64,000 bases of DNA from Cristatella mucedo (taxonomy: Eukaryota > Bryozoa > Phylactolaemata > Cristatellidae), in NCBI GenBank assembly GCA_009760855.2, contig WPIO01000120.1:930001-994000 (forward strand), read 5' to 3'. Below the pieces are notes generated by a model. That model was not told where the DNA came from. It searched no databases and saw only the letters and a list, made by a program, of their open reading frames with translations. The stretch's first letter is position 1; each line of letters starts with the position of its first letter. The position numbers were made by a program, and so were the translations under genes. Below, piece by piece: positions 10,278-22,830 of this stretch.

Positions 10278-13200
10278 CTAAAACACGCAATTTAAGACCT
10301 TGCATTAGAAATATGTTTACCAATAATATGCTATTGTATTTACTATGATTTGGAAGAAGAGAAGGTTTCTTGATACTACAAAAACAAAGTGCACTATTTT
10401 TGCAGACACCGCCAATTCTATTGTATGCCATTAGCCAATAAGAGAATGAACACGCGGAATACCATATGGGTGATACTGCGGCAGGATGTGTCAAGAGTTG
10501 CTGTGGAACTATTTTAAATCATTGTTAGAATTAGCTGCCCGTGAGCAACATAACTTACAAGATAAAAAAATGAAAACCATTCCTCTTTTGCCTTTATGGG
10601 AAACAGGTGAAGCTTTGCAATACGGTATGGTGTATTTAAAATCTAGCTAGGCAGTACTATTTTCGCTAGAATCTTTGACATAACTATTTGGGTTTGACTA
10701 ACCTATTAACTAACTATTTAATGCCATTTACATTTTTTGTGAGTCAATGCCGGCTATGCTTGCATTCAATATTTATTAGGTATTTGGATATATTTATATA
10801 CGTAAATTTGAACAGGTAACTGTAAACCATTTATGAGTTCATAGAAAACTGTAAGCCGGTGCTCATGAGTGTTACAGCTTTGTACTAGGGGTCTCTGTTG
10901 AAAAGTATAACTAAATTACAGAGAATAATATGTCAAACGATATGATTGAAATATTTTCTATATGGGAAATAGTTTATACTAGGCGTCTAGCAGAGCTTTT
11001 AAAATGAATTACTAGGAATATTATAAGCATGATGTAAACTCGGCCTATGACAGCTGTGGGCATTAAGCTCTTTGAAATAATCATATCCGACATTACGATC
11101 AATCCAATTTATGAAAAGTTATACTAAAATAAGGAAATAAAATCCTATGACAAAAAAAATAATGAAAGTAGGAAATTAACAAAGCACCCATTGAGAACTA
11201 AATCTCTCTCACTCTAGGGACTTAAAACTTTTTGTGATGGAGGCGTGACTATAGTGACTGAGCTGCAAAAGAAAGCAACTAAGACACTGCAGCTGCCTAT
11301 GAATATGGCTTCAAGACTAGTCTTCAAGTCCCAGCGGTTTGAGGGCTTGTCTCCTTTGCTGTAAGAGCTAGGATGGATGCCGGTTGAGCAACTAATCCAG
11401 AGCAAAGTTCTTATGCTGACCCACAAGGCCCACCACGGCTTGGCTCCTTCGTACCTAGCTGAACTGCTGCATCAGTGTCAGCCTGTTCGTGCCCTCAGGT
11501 CCTGTGTGGACAATAAATTAGCTGCTCCTTTCCTCCGCCTAAAGACCGTTGGGGATAGAAGCTTTAGCTCTGCAGGTCGCTTGAACCATTCTTAAGCAAT
11601 GACAGCTACTTTCCTACTGCCGACTATGGCTCATCCTTTTCAGCGGTCCTGAGCTGCTACTTCCATGCTACTCACTACCTCAACTGCTCTCCTGACTCTA
11701 CTATGCTTCCCACTTTTTCTTTGTTGCGTGAGACGAAATCTGTTGGCTACCGAATGGGTAACGAAAGCCGCTTAGGCTGTGAGTGGGTATTCAAAACTCT
11801 CCTGCGTTACACACACGTGGCCATTATGACTTTGTGGAGTTACAGACGGAGATATATTACATTACATTACGATGCGGTTAATGATACAATGTACAGAGTC
11901 CGCTCCCACATAGGGCAATTCATAAAACCCCGTGGTGGGGACTGTGACTCACATGTGCGTTCACGAGTTTTTTAAGTACTGTGTAGTCACGGAATGTCAC
12001 CCGAGAGTGAGCTTGAAACTGTGGAAGCGTACGACATAAAAGCAGATTGAGGTGGATTCAATTCACACTCGATTAAACGAGTTGTTTTAGTGGTTATACA
12101 ATGCCCGTCATATTCCAAAGTAAGTCGAACGGGTAGGCATGCGAAAGAGAATGTAGGGATGAAATGGTAAAAGATTAATCTTGAAGTCGATAGGTGGCTT
12201 TATTTTCGAATAGTGCTACTCTACTAAATTTTGAAATAGCTCTTGCACTCACCAAACTCTAGCATAAATGATAATCCCTCGGAGACTTAGTCTCGAGGTG
12301 CGGTGCTTCTAAGGCCTTGACTGGCACCTCTGAGGATAGGTACATTCTCCGAATTAATGAAATTTTAAACAAACAAGCATCCCTTGGGTTCCCCACAGTG
12401 TAAGATCAGTTAGTGAGAATGGTCTTTTAATGAGTCGCAATAGCTCATGCTCTGAATGTAAATACTCGTCTACGTGTTTTGAGAGTAACTTCCTAATTCC
12501 TTACGCTAAAGGTAACGAAAACGATCATTTAAACTAACTATATGAAATGGAATGCAACTACCCATAAGCTGATTTAATAAATGAATTTGATTAAATACAG
12601 TTTTGGTATGGAATATTTAATGGCCAGCATTTAATAGGTATTCCAGCCTGTTTACACAGAAACCCTACATAAATTCAAGATTATATTTCACATCTCGCAT
12701 AAAATTAAGCACCTGATCCAGTCTGGTTAGCATATATTATTCATCCTATTTTCAAAAGATTTTTTGACAGAGTTTGCATGTGAAAGAAGTTGACTTCCTT
12801 TTGGTTTGATCCCCGGCAGGCAAGCCGATGGATGCTTTAAAGGCTACCCACTTTTAAAAGACTCTTTCGCAGGGTTATTCTATACTCTTGCTTTGTTATC
12901 TAGTCGGTACTCGTGGCATGATGACTGCGGCGCGGAAACAAACGCTTGGTGGCAAGTCCATTAAATATTTAAATTAAATGTTCTCTTTTTTGAAGCAATT
13001 TAAATTTTAATGTTTCTTTACGTTGTATGTGTGCTAATCCACTTTTATGGATACTTATCGATAATATTGTCCTCCTGAGACTCCCTGTGTTTTTGAGCTG
13101 GTTTTCAGGTGTGCATGTGCGTACACGACCTTTGCACTATGGCTACAAGGGAAAGTAAAAGAAAGTTCAAACTCCCAAGGTTTTCAATACATAAGCACAT

Positions 13201-13848
13201 GTTTGTGAAATATTACCTTTTGTCAACCTATTGTAGGCAGAAAAGACTAGGCGAAACAACTTTCAACGTAGGGACAAAAATATATGTCAATCAGCCGCCT
13301 AACTTTATATGTTGTTAGATAATACGTTTCCCTTCGGTTCAAATATTATAAAGGGCATAGGTAGAATACCATTAGCTGAATATTTTTTTAGTTCCAGGAA
13401 TATTGGATTGTACTGCAAGACTCAGCAGATTCAATAAACAAGCAAATACATATACTAAGCAAATTCCAGTATGCTTTGATGGTACGTGATCGAATTCAAA
13501 ACAAAATATTTTTTTATTAAATTTCACGAGGCTGTTTTGTTATCATTATTAATTGCGTGATCGCATAACAAGTTTACGAGAAAGCTAACAACAAATTTTT
13601 ATAGGATGTCCAAAATCACAATTCATCCGAAATGTTCAATCCCAGACGGAAAAAAAGTGTTGCGTTCTTGAATGATGACAGGTACGATGAGACGACAAAC
13701 TGTGGCAGCTCTTTGAAACGGGCCAGGAAGCTTGCATGCAACGTTGTCTCTTGGATGCTTACCGACTACAGGGGCAATTGCTAATTGCCGGCCCGCTTAA
13801 GCATTCGCTGAGCTCAGTACTTTGCAAAGCATTCGCTGAGCGCCTTAC
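10278..13848 (-). other. Gene A intron 1 (3.6 kb)
   Basis: Donor CG then gtaagg at 13848; acceptor ag at 10279-10278. It contains one second-family LINE 3' fragment (11206-11870). The remaining sequence is AT-rich with no recognised feature. Confidence 0.75.
11206..11870 (+). mobile_element. LINE family 2 (CR1/L2-like), 5'-truncated copy
   Basis: From about 11250 the plus strand encodes decayed reverse transcriptase thumb sequence (LQ..., MASRLVF, MPVEQLIQSKVLMLTHKA, GLAPSYLAELL), then KTVGDRSFSSAGR, which matches the C-terminal region of L2/CR1 polyproteins. Stop codons interrupt it (for example before ELGWMPVEQ). The 3' UTR contains gtctgttggctaccgaatg and gtggagttacagacggaga and ends in a short (ATTAC)n tail. 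Copies with the same 3' end lie at 14930, 22247, 26258 and 51728. Confidence 0.75.
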
Positions 13849-14376
13849 CGAAATCGAGGCTCCTCAGCAGTGAACACCGGAATCAGTACTTGGACACCGC
13901 AAAATACGATGGCTAGGCATAGCAGTGCGTACTGCTGCTTCTGATAGCGCCCAAATTCACCGAGGTGGCCAGTGAGTATCTCGTCGAAGTTCATCGGAAG
14001 AGCAGTATGGCAACCGTAAGTCTGGCTTTGGTTTTCGCATCTGATAGCTCTTTGTGCGATAGCGTACAGCAGGTGCCTCGGCAAATCTTTTATCAGCCTC
14101 TTCATATCTAAAGTTAAGATTGGCTCTGTCGAACCGAGGCAAATATTTACTCTGCTCGCTGCCATCGCCTGGCATTTATTTTAGGCAGCGTGAGGAAATT
14201 ACTAGGAGACCTATATTTAGATGCCACTATGACGCTGGGGAGAGCGTCAAATGAGCTGATACAAATGACTACAAAGCTAATCCAGAAATCTTGCATAGGG
14301 TGTCTTTTACACAAGTAAGATATCTAAGCGGCCTCCATGTATACGGCAAACCATCCTGAATGGGCTCAGCGAATGC
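13801..14376. repeat. 13-bp inverted repeats flanking gene A exon 1
   Basis: gcattcgctgagc occurs at 13801-13813 and again at 13829-13841. Its exact reverse complement gctcagcgaatgc is at 14364-14376. The three sit on either side of the first coding exon. No mobile-element body is recognisable between them. Confidence 0.6.
13849..13994 (-). CDS. SLC22-type transporter gene A, exon 1 (start codon)
   Basis: This exon starts an MFS-family SLC22 membrane transporter, a family that moves organic cations, anions or zwitterions across the plasma membrane; the substrate cannot be told here. From the ATG at 13994 it reads MNFDEILTGHLGEFGRYQ, the standard SLC22 N-terminus (M-x-F-D-x-x-L-x-x-x-G-x-F-G-x-Y-Q), then TM1 (ALLCLAIVFCGVQVLIPVF) and AEEPRFR. 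The frame stays open upstream to another Met at 14165, but those 57 residues have no family counterpart, so I take 13994 as the start. Donor CG then gtaagg, phase 2 exit, fits exon 2. Together the five visible exons give about 260 residues, roughly half of the usual 500-570. Confidence 0.87.
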
Positions 14377-14929
14377 TGGGCTGAATGGGCTTAGCAAGAA
14401 AACGAGCGGCCATCAAATTAAAGGTTCACCAACCAGGAATTGCGTTGTGCTATTTTTATCTTGTTAGCACTTGAGACATTAGAGGTTTTATCGCTAACAG
14501 CTTGAGAATTAAATTCCGGTTACGTCCCTTCAATTTTACATTTGTAACTATGAACAATATTTATATAGTGGTCAAGAGTTTTAAATCTTCCTTCAACATT
14601 CCGTATACCTGTTTTATAGGAAAATGTTGCACTAGCTATTGATCAAATTCCCAATTCAGGAGACATTACCATGACAACTAAAAAGCAGAGTAGAGTTGAT
14701 TTGAGGAGAGCAAATACCGCGGATACCATGCGGGCTTTCAAATGCTATCAACTCGGATGATGTAGCGACCATAGGCATAGGGCATATTATGTACAAGCAG
14801 CGTGTTTTAAGTTAAAAGCGATCTGATACTAGAAAGACCTGCACTTTTCTACAATCTTCACGATATATTTACCAGATGCAAAAATTAAAACATCGGTGGT
14901 CTTACATCATTGGTACGTTTGTTTTTGAG
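13995..14929. other. 5' flank of gene A
   Basis: Expected to hold the 5' UTR and promoter of gene A. No TATA box, initiator or CpG island stands out. The only structure is the inverted 13-mer at 14364-14376. Confidence 0.4.
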
Positions 14930-15437
14930 AAGTGGAAGGAAAGCACTCAGAGCAAATTTTTTATGCTGACCCACAAGGCCCGCCACGGCTTGGCTCCTTC
15001 GTACCTAGCTGAACTGCTTCACGAGTTTAAGCCTGTTCGCGCCCAAGGGTCCTGTGTGGACAATAAATTAACTGTTCCATTCCTCCACTTAAAGACCGTT
15101 GGCGACAGAGGCTTTAGCTCCGCAGGTCGTAGACCGTGGAACTCGCTTCCGCAATCCTTACGCAACAACAAATACTCTTCTACTACCGACTATGGCTCAT
15201 CCTTTTCGGTGATCAGGAGCTGCTACTTCCATGCTACTCACTACCTCAACTGCTCTCCCGACTCTGCTATGCTTCACACTTTCTGTTTGTTGCGTGAGAC
15301 GAAGTCTGTTGGCTACCGAATGCGTACCGAAAGCCGCTTAGGCTATGTGTGGGCTATACAAAACGCTCCTTCGCAACACCCACATGGTCTTCATGACTTT
15401 GTGGAGTTACAGACGGAGATACATTGCATTATATTAC
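14930..15437 (+). mobile_element. LINE family 2, 5'-truncated copy
   Basis: Opens with STQSKFFMLTHKARHGL and LAPSYLAELL, followed by KTVGDRGFSSAGR and SLPQSLRNN, the C-terminus of a CR1/L2-like polyprotein. The frame is uninterrupted for about 200 codons and runs on into the 3' part and beyond the element to 15532, so the last residues are probably not protein of the element. It ends in acattgcattatatta, a decayed (ATTAC)n tail. It aligns with the copy at 11206 with many substitutions but few gaps. Confidence 0.75.
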
Positions 15438-16402
15438 TCGCAGACCACGGTCGAGCCCAACTGGTAGTCAGCAATAGCATTCCATTAAACATCATACTTT
15501 GTAATCTTACTAACCCTAAAAGCGGTTATTAAAGATCATTGCTTCTAATGAGCTTAATTTAGTTAAGCCCAGAGACTAGCGGGAGACTGAAGATCTAATA
15601 GACGCAGTTAGCTTTAGGTACTAAGAAAATGAAAACATTTGGGCAGCAAGATTGTCAGTGCTTTTGATATGTTTAGGTTACAGAAAATGGTTGATGTAGA
15701 CTAGTGTCGTTAAGCAATTACTTAAAGTAATTACTTAGAAGATTTGGCCGCTTTGTTGAGAATTAACATGTATCCCAACAAAAGTGACTACAAGTTGCAT
15801 TACACACTATAACATTAGCAATAATTCGCCTCAGGAGGTTCCTCTGTGGTGGGCACCAAATTTTACGAAACTCCGGTAATTAGCACCCAATAACTGCTCA
15901 AGGATAACTGTCAACAGCGAAAACATTGTATATGCCTTGCAAGGTTTATTGATTAAAATAATCATCCTCATTAAATATTGCGTACTGTCTTAGTATCATC
16001 ATTCGAATAATCTTACTTTCTACGCACATGGCTTATATCAGATATCTCGACTCAAACTTGTGGGTGGTAAGTTTATTTTGAATTTCCTGACCGCACCCCA
16101 TACGTGGAACGGCTCATTCGGTATTCTTCTGCCGCTGCAAAGGCAGAGTAACGAAAGAGTGAAGTCACAATCCCAATGGTCGGCTAATAGGAATACAATT
16201 TAAGCAAGCTGAAAGTGGCAAAGAAGCATCGCATTAGCTGAGGAACTGTCAGCTTATCTCTGAGTGGTTATGTTCAGGCTGGTAGCGTCGATATCTCAAC
16301 ACCCTTTGGCAGGGCATTTAGCGACCGACCAAGAGGAACGACTTCTTACTTACAATGGCTTCACTAGATGAAATATATAGCAGACTTTGCGCTTGCTAAA
16401 CG
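15438..16402. other. Intergenic, nothing recognised
   Basis: AT-rich, all frames broken, no repeat family recognised. Confidence 0.6.
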
Positions 16403-16540
16403 CTGGTTTGGTCTAGCTGTTAAGGTGCTCGTCCCAGCCAAGGTCTGACTGAGGTCGTGGTCTCGAGCACTGAGGCATATGTGAAGCACCTGAATAGAGA
16501 TTAAGTTCTCGTGGGGCGCTATATAAATGAATTACATTTA
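16403..16540 (+). mobile_element. tRNA-derived SINE copy
   Basis: Box A-like ggtctagctgttaagg, box B-like ggtctcgagcac, then the shared 3' tail atgtgaagcacctgaatag, agattaagttctcgtgg, ggcgctatataaatg. About 140 bases. It lies immediately before a second copy in the same orientation. Confidence 0.85.
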
Positions 16541-16545
16541 TTTCG

Positions 16546-16688
16546 CCGAGCTACTTTGGTCTAGCGGTTAAGGTGCTTGCCCCGACCAAGGTCTGGCTGA
16601 TGTGGGCTCGAGCCCCGAGGCACATGTGAAGCGCCTGAATAGTGATTAAGTTCTCTTAGGGCGCTATACAAATAAACTACATTTATTT
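16546..16688 (+). mobile_element. tRNA-derived SINE copy
   Basis: Best-preserved copy. Box A tggtctagcggttaagg, box B-like ggctcgagcccc, then the tail with agcgcc (16630-16635) pairing with ggcgct (16660-16665). It ends in an AT-rich run (atttattttacttattta). Two copies in tandem suggest either two insertions at one AT-rich site or a dimeric source. Confidence 0.88.
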
Positions 16689-19600
16689 TACTTATTTATT
16701 TGACCAACGCCACCATATTTGCTGGTGAGATCTTGGTTCTCATAGGGCTTTCAGAACGGCGGTAGCTAAACAAGCTGGTGACTTTAAAAATGTCGCCGTA
16801 AAAACTACTTGCAATGGAGACTTTAATGGTGAAGACCAGGGCTTAGTTATAAAGGCAGAGGAAATTAAGTTCAGGATCATTTAAAACGTAGAGAGAGATA
16901 CTTTCGTTTCAGCCCTAAACACACGTGATAGTACTATACGTACAGCTTATGCTAAAGTAAAGTTGCTAGAGTTAGCTGCATTGGTCATGTTTTTCTTTTC
17001 AGATTCAGAACTCAGCACAGCTTTTGCAGGATTATGGATTGAAACGTGCACGTAGGCGTAGTACTAAGTTTAGATTGCCGCATGCCAAAGCTCTTGGTTG
17101 AGGAGTATTGCGCTTGGCAAACGGATAAAGACCTGAGCCTGCAGCTAAGGCAGCAAGTAAATTCTTTGCGTACTCAGACGTCTTAGTCCCTTAGTGGACC
17201 ATTACTTTTTCTCCCTATCTCGCCTCAATTGAGTATCCATTGCTCTCTGGCTCAACCGTTGACCCACAGGTTATCAAAAGCTAGACGACCAAATGCCGAC
17301 ATTCTCTTGAGGCTGACTAACTTTCGTTTGTCCCTGTTTAGCGGCATTAACTCTGAAGGCAATAATGTTAATATTCTACTAAAATATCTTAGTTGGCTGA
17401 TTACAGATGCGTTCCGAGCTTAACCACAACCGACCTTTTCGGAACCGTGCATCCACAAAGGAAAGTCATCTCTGGAAAAAACCTTTTTCGCATTTTGCCA
17501 AACTTATTATCATTTAAGGGGATAAAAAAACTCAAAATATCTCGTGAAAAAGTGTTCTACTGCAGCGTGCTTTGTCAGCCGGTGTCCTTTGCAGTTAGCT
17601 TCTTTATATAGAAATGCACCTTTCTTCCAGAAGTAGACCCTGATTTCGCAAGTTGATATATTCCACAAAGTGAATAATAAGTGCATAATTAAATTAGTTA
17701 CAGTGCCCTCGGAGAACTCATTCTCTTTCTAGGCACGTAATATTCGATCAATTATTAGGGCCTCTTTAAAAATGGCTCAATGCAATCTTGGGGATGTCCC
17801 AATATCAAAAGATTGATAAAACGTCAACATCTAACTCCCGATGCGCTTCTGTCCCTCGCAGAATTTGTATTTTTTAAGCGAAGCATAAGTAAACACCGAA
17901 AACTGAAACTGACACAGGTAATACGAGTTCAACGCCGACGCAATGGTCTTTGACCGCACACCCTATACAGTTCCTACATTGACGTAACTTAGCTGTCCGC
18001 GGGCGCTTTAAGTAAGCAAGCTTCACAGGGACTGCCGACCTATTAATACGTGGTATGTCAACAATTTAAAAAAAGGTCAACCATTGTTAAGTATTTTGAA
18101 ATTTGCGTATTAAAAGATAAACTAATTTCAAATTCCATCCCAAATTTAGGTGCTTGATCGATGTCTGGAGCTTCGTCAATAACATCATTATGTAAGACCT
18201 ATTTACACAGGAAGTATTAAATCGAGCTTAGCAAAGTAATGTTTTGAAAAATAAAAAAGCCCGAGCTGTGGTTTGCTGGCTAACTTTGTAAATATATACC
18301 CTCCTCAACCCTAAAGGGATCCATAGAGCATTAAAATAAAACATGGAAAAAAGTTACATTTACAAAATAATGACAAGCCTCTTGAGGTCAACCGTTTGAC
18401 TGATAGTTAAAACACGATCAGAACAGCGTATGTAGCTCAAACGAGATCGCCCTTAGTATAGCCACGCCTCCTGAGCACATAGCAACCTGCGGCGAATGGC
18501 TATTCATAGCCCTAAGTCCTAATTTACTTGCTAGAACAATATTTACATTGATATGTTTACATCGGTTGACAAACTGGAAGCGAATGTCCTTTGGCAACTA
18601 GACTATCGTTAAGGACAGAGTAGTGACAAATTGCAGCCACCGGGGCTTGGTAACTTAAGAGCCTGTTATCACCCCACCTGCTGAATCCTGCGACATGGGA
18701 TTCAGTTCCTCTAGCAGTCATGACCCACGTGGCTACGGCCGCTAGTGGTCACTTGTCTGGCAGACGGTCAGCGTGGTGACTAAGGTGGAATTAACACGTC
18801 ATTTACTAAAAATCAAACTTACAAATTTCAATTCAATTTTTTTAGGGAAATTGAGGAGATTTCAAGTTCCCATTTTTGCCATTTATTTATAGTTTGAAAT
18901 TAGTAATGGTGAACCCTGGTGAGTCGCCCGTCTGTAGCTTGGTTTGACGGCCGTCGGTATGGAACCTCTCATTAATGTTGTACTAATGCTATGCAAGGTC
19001 TTGTTTGTGTTAACCTATTTCTAAGATCTTCATTCTTATATTTATTGAATTGCTAGTGCAATGCATAGCGTTTAACAGTGGTGTCGCTTGATTATAGCTT
19101 GGGTTCTCAGTTTACCTGCGAACGACAATTAAAGGCCAACACTCCCTTATGTCATATCTCCGTAAATAATAATCCGATCGCCTTAAAAAAATTGGAATAT
19201 GTGATTTCTTGTAGTTGAGATATCTTTCCCCGCCTTCTCAAGTGCATGCTGGACTACAGCAGATAAAGACCTAACTTTTTTAAACTGGCTGTGTTTGTCA
19301 AGCTAAGACGTTGTTAAAATTTTGCTAACAAGTCCTCAAAATATCAGAGGTTGGCTAATAGGGATCCGGTCAACGTGAAATTTAAAATTCAGGCTCCCAA
19401 GTAGGTCCCTCAAATTTGTGGGGTGAAAAATCAAAGAGGACAGTCTTGTTCGTCATCACACACGTGCGTTTGCAGTTATGGTTGGCATCTCTGGGTGATT
19501 TCACATAACTGATTTTGTTTTACTCTGTAGCTCATCAATTCTACAAATTTTGCAAAAACTCGGCCGATCGACGTGAAATTATGAATACAGGCTCACCTGC

Positions 19601-19744
19601 CTAAGTAGAGTTCTCATCTTGCTCATCTAAGCATCATAGCTCTGAATGTATAACTGCGCCTGTCGCACAATGGCCTTGAAATGGAATCGTTAGTGGTATT
19701 GAATCTCTTGATTGGATCGTCTAGTCAGATTTAGCTGAGCCTCA
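16689..19744. other. Intergenic, nothing recognised
   Basis: About 3 kb of AT-rich sequence without a convincing open frame or known repeat. The end of an L2 endonuclease might extend left of 19745, but I could not read it. Confidence 0.5.
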
Positions 19745-22167
19745 ATGCTTTACGTGACCATGACTTTAAAAGTTATCAGTTATCGAATCAAAAATATATC
19801 GAAATATCAAAAAGTTATCAATCCTCCCTCCGATCTGTCATCATTGGTAGATAGCTTCAATACGACACTAGCTGACACGCTAGACGAGTTTGCCCCTCTG
19901 ACAAAGCGCACTGTGCGCCCCGGCCCAGACGGCCCATGGTTTACCTCAGACATTAAACTAGCCAAGTCTACTAAACGAAAGCTTGAAAAAACATGCAAAA
20001 GATCCGGACTAACTGTCCATCGACAGGCATATGAAGACTACTGTAGGTCGTACCAATCGATCCTAGCAAAGGCTAAGTCTAGTTTTTATAAAAACATTGT
20101 TGAATCACAGATGCACAATCCAAAAATGCTGATGTCGACTATAAACCATCTCCTCACCCGTTTCCAGATTAGCTCCTTACCTGATGATCCTTATGATGAT
20201 CTAGCCGATCGCTTCTCTCGATTCTTTGTGCAGAAGATAGACAAGATCAGGGAATCCATCCCTTCGATGACAACCTCCCCACTAGAATGCTGTTCCTCGG
20301 TTCCTGGCTGTACCTCAATGTCTGCATTTAAGCAGGTTACCAGTGATCTAGTCCTAAAGTTCGTATCTCAATCAAAAAAGACAACAAGTCCTCTGGACCC
20401 TATTCCCACTGTCCTGCTCCTACGTTGCATTGATCTGTTGCTGGCATGCAGACCTAACATCATTAATATGTCATTAGTCTCAGGTCATGTCCCAGCACCT
20501 TTCAAAAAAGCTGTAGCCAGGCCACTTCTTTAGAAAGCTACACTTGACCAAAAGAACTTAAGCAAATACCGCTCAGTTTCCCTTCCACCGTTCCTATCAA
20601 AGCCACTCGAACGGGTCGTGGCGGACGAGCTGAACTCTTATATCGAAACCTCACACCTTGCTAGTAAGTTCCAGTCTAGCTTTAGAGCTAATCACTCTAC
20701 AGAGTCAGCATTGCTTTGGGTATACAACGACCTACTTAGGAATGCAGACATGGGTAGAATGTCTCTGCTTTTTTTGCTTAATTTTTCGGAAGCTTTTGAT
20801 ACCATCGATCACAAAGTTCTTCTAGAGCGCTCATCATCTCGCCTGGGCATCACTGGCACTCCTCTGCAGTGGTTCAGGTCCTATCTCAGTGGGAGACTCC
20901 AGAGTGTTGACGTGAATGGACAAAGATCATCTGAAGTACCTCTAAAATATGGAGTACCCCAGGGCTCTGTGCTAGGTCCGGTTCTTTTCACGGTTTATAC
21001 TCTGCCACTTGCTGATGTGATTGCCAAGCACAATCTAGGCTTTCACTTCTATGCAGATGACACTCAGTTAAACCTTTGCTTTAATCCCTCCTAGCCTTCG
21101 AGCACCTCAAATTCTCTAAACTCACTAGCTGCATGCATTGATGACATCCGATCATGGATGGCAGCAAATTTTCTAAAACTAAACGATGATAAAACTAACT
21201 TACTAGTTATGGGCAAACCTAGTGTTATTCAGAAATTGGAAAGGCTGACTTTCAAAATTAGCTCTGCCAGCATATCTCTAGTTGAATCAGCTCGAAATCT
21301 AGGTGTCATATTCCAAAGCGACCTCTCGTTAGACGACAATATCAGCTCCACAGTTAAATCCGCCTATTTTCAGCTTCATAACATTGCTAAAATTCGGGCT
21401 TGTTTAGATAAGGATACCACGTCCAAGTTGGTCCATGCATTCATGACATCCCGTCTCGACTTCTGCATCTCCCTGCTTACTGGCCTCCCAGCATGTGCGA
21501 TCAGGCGATTGCAGCTGGTGCAAAACTCTGCAGCTAGGCTTGTCTGTCGTGAGCGTCGCAGTTGCCACATTACTCCACTTCTCGCCGACCTGCACTGGCT
21601 ACCAGTGAAGCAACGGATTGACTTCAAGGTTTTGTCGCTCACTTTTAGGTCTCTTCATTCTATGGCTCCAGCCTATCTTTCAGATATACTACCCCATCAG
21701 GCCAAGCATCGTACCACCCGCTTATCGGAATCCAACAGTCTAGAAATACCTCATACAAACCTCAAATCCTTTGGAGACCGTGCATTTAGTTCATATGCTC
21801 CCAAAGCCTGGAAATCCTTCCCGACCTGCGTCAGAACATCCCCTGACCGGACCACATTTAAAAGGAACGTAAAAACACGCCTCTTTAGGACAGCATTTAG
21901 TGGGTCCCTGTGATTCGTCCTTGATGTGCTTATGTGTGCTGACACTGTGCATGCTGCCACTAACCACATTTGCATGCTGACCTTGTGCATGTCATCCCTA
22001 ACCATATTATTCATTTAGTTTGTTTTTCAAGCACGATTTTACTTACCATTCCATTGCATATCACTTTACAGCAAATGTAAAGCGCCTAGAGAGAGAGATT
22101 AAGTTCTCCGAGGTCACTTTATCGAGTGAATTATTATTAATATTATTATTATTATTATTATTATTAT
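19745..22167 (+). mobile_element. L2-like LINE (family 1), 5'-truncated, with two nonsense codons
   Basis: One plus-strand frame (19745-21913) encodes most of an L2-clade polyprotein from the linker after the endonuclease (VISYRIKNI, LDEFAPLTK, DGPWFTSDIK) through the reverse transcriptase: [40 protein letters not shown] and the catalytic FYADDTQL (D at the YADD). It ends with NLGVIFQSDLSLDD, LPACAIRRLQLVQNSAARLV and a C-terminus at ...SGSL. Two TAG stops interrupt the same frame (20531-20533, in place of probable Lys; 21092-21094, in place of probable Gln), so it is inactive. The endonuclease domain is missing. The 3' UTR ends in a stem-loop (AGCGCC region near 22080) and an (ATT)n tail at 22131-22167. 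Confidence 0.9.
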
Positions 22168-22246
22168 CAGAAGGTCAACACGGCAGCTATAGTTACATCA
22201 AGCGATAGCTTACGTTGCCATTGTTTTTTGTGCCAATTTTGATGCC

Positions 22247-22830
22247 ATTCGTTTCATTAGTCTGCACAAATTCAGTGATGTTGGGAGAGATTCGATCTTT
22301 GATGCCGGAAAACGTCCTGAAATTAAATGACGATAAAATCGAACTGGTGCTCATGGAACACCCTAAGCTTGTGGCTTGATTAAAAGGCTTCGCTCTTTTA
22401 CTAGGTGATGCTATTGTGGGACTATCACCACGTGCTCAGAATTTAGGTGTCGTTTTTGACAACTGCCTCAATTTTAGGCCGTTGGCGACAGAAGCATTGC
22501 TCGGCAGGTCCTAGACTGTGGAAGTAGCTACCACAATTCTTATGCAACGACAACTACCCTCCTACTGCCGAATATGGCTCATTCTTTTCTGCAGACCAGA
22601 GCTGCTACTTCCATCCCATGCTACTCACTACCTCAACTGCTCGCCTGACTCAGCTATGCTTCCCACTATCTCTCTTTTGTGTGAGATGAAGTCTGTTGGC
22701 TACCGAATGCATAACGAAAGCAGCTTAGGCTCGTGAGTGGGCTATGCAAAACTCTCCTGCGTAACACCCGCATGGTCTTGGTGACTTTGTGGAGTTACAG
22801 ACGGAGATACATTACAACACATTACATTAC
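22247..22830 (+). mobile_element. LINE family 2 copy with internal deletion (duplication unit 1)
   Basis: Begins with LMPENVLKLNDDKIELVLM and NLGVVFDNCLNFR (RT C-terminal region), then jumps directly to LATEALLGRS, the region normally several hundred bases further on, so an internal segment is missing. The 3' part contains gtctgttggctaccgaatg and ends in attacaacacattacattac. The same deleted copy is present in unit 2. Confidence 0.75.

Noticed and set aside
21376-21642. Minus-strand frames inside LINE copies (also at 21404, 25383, 25411, 24743, 25758)
   Set aside because: Antisense shadows of the LINE reverse transcriptase; they repeat with each copy.
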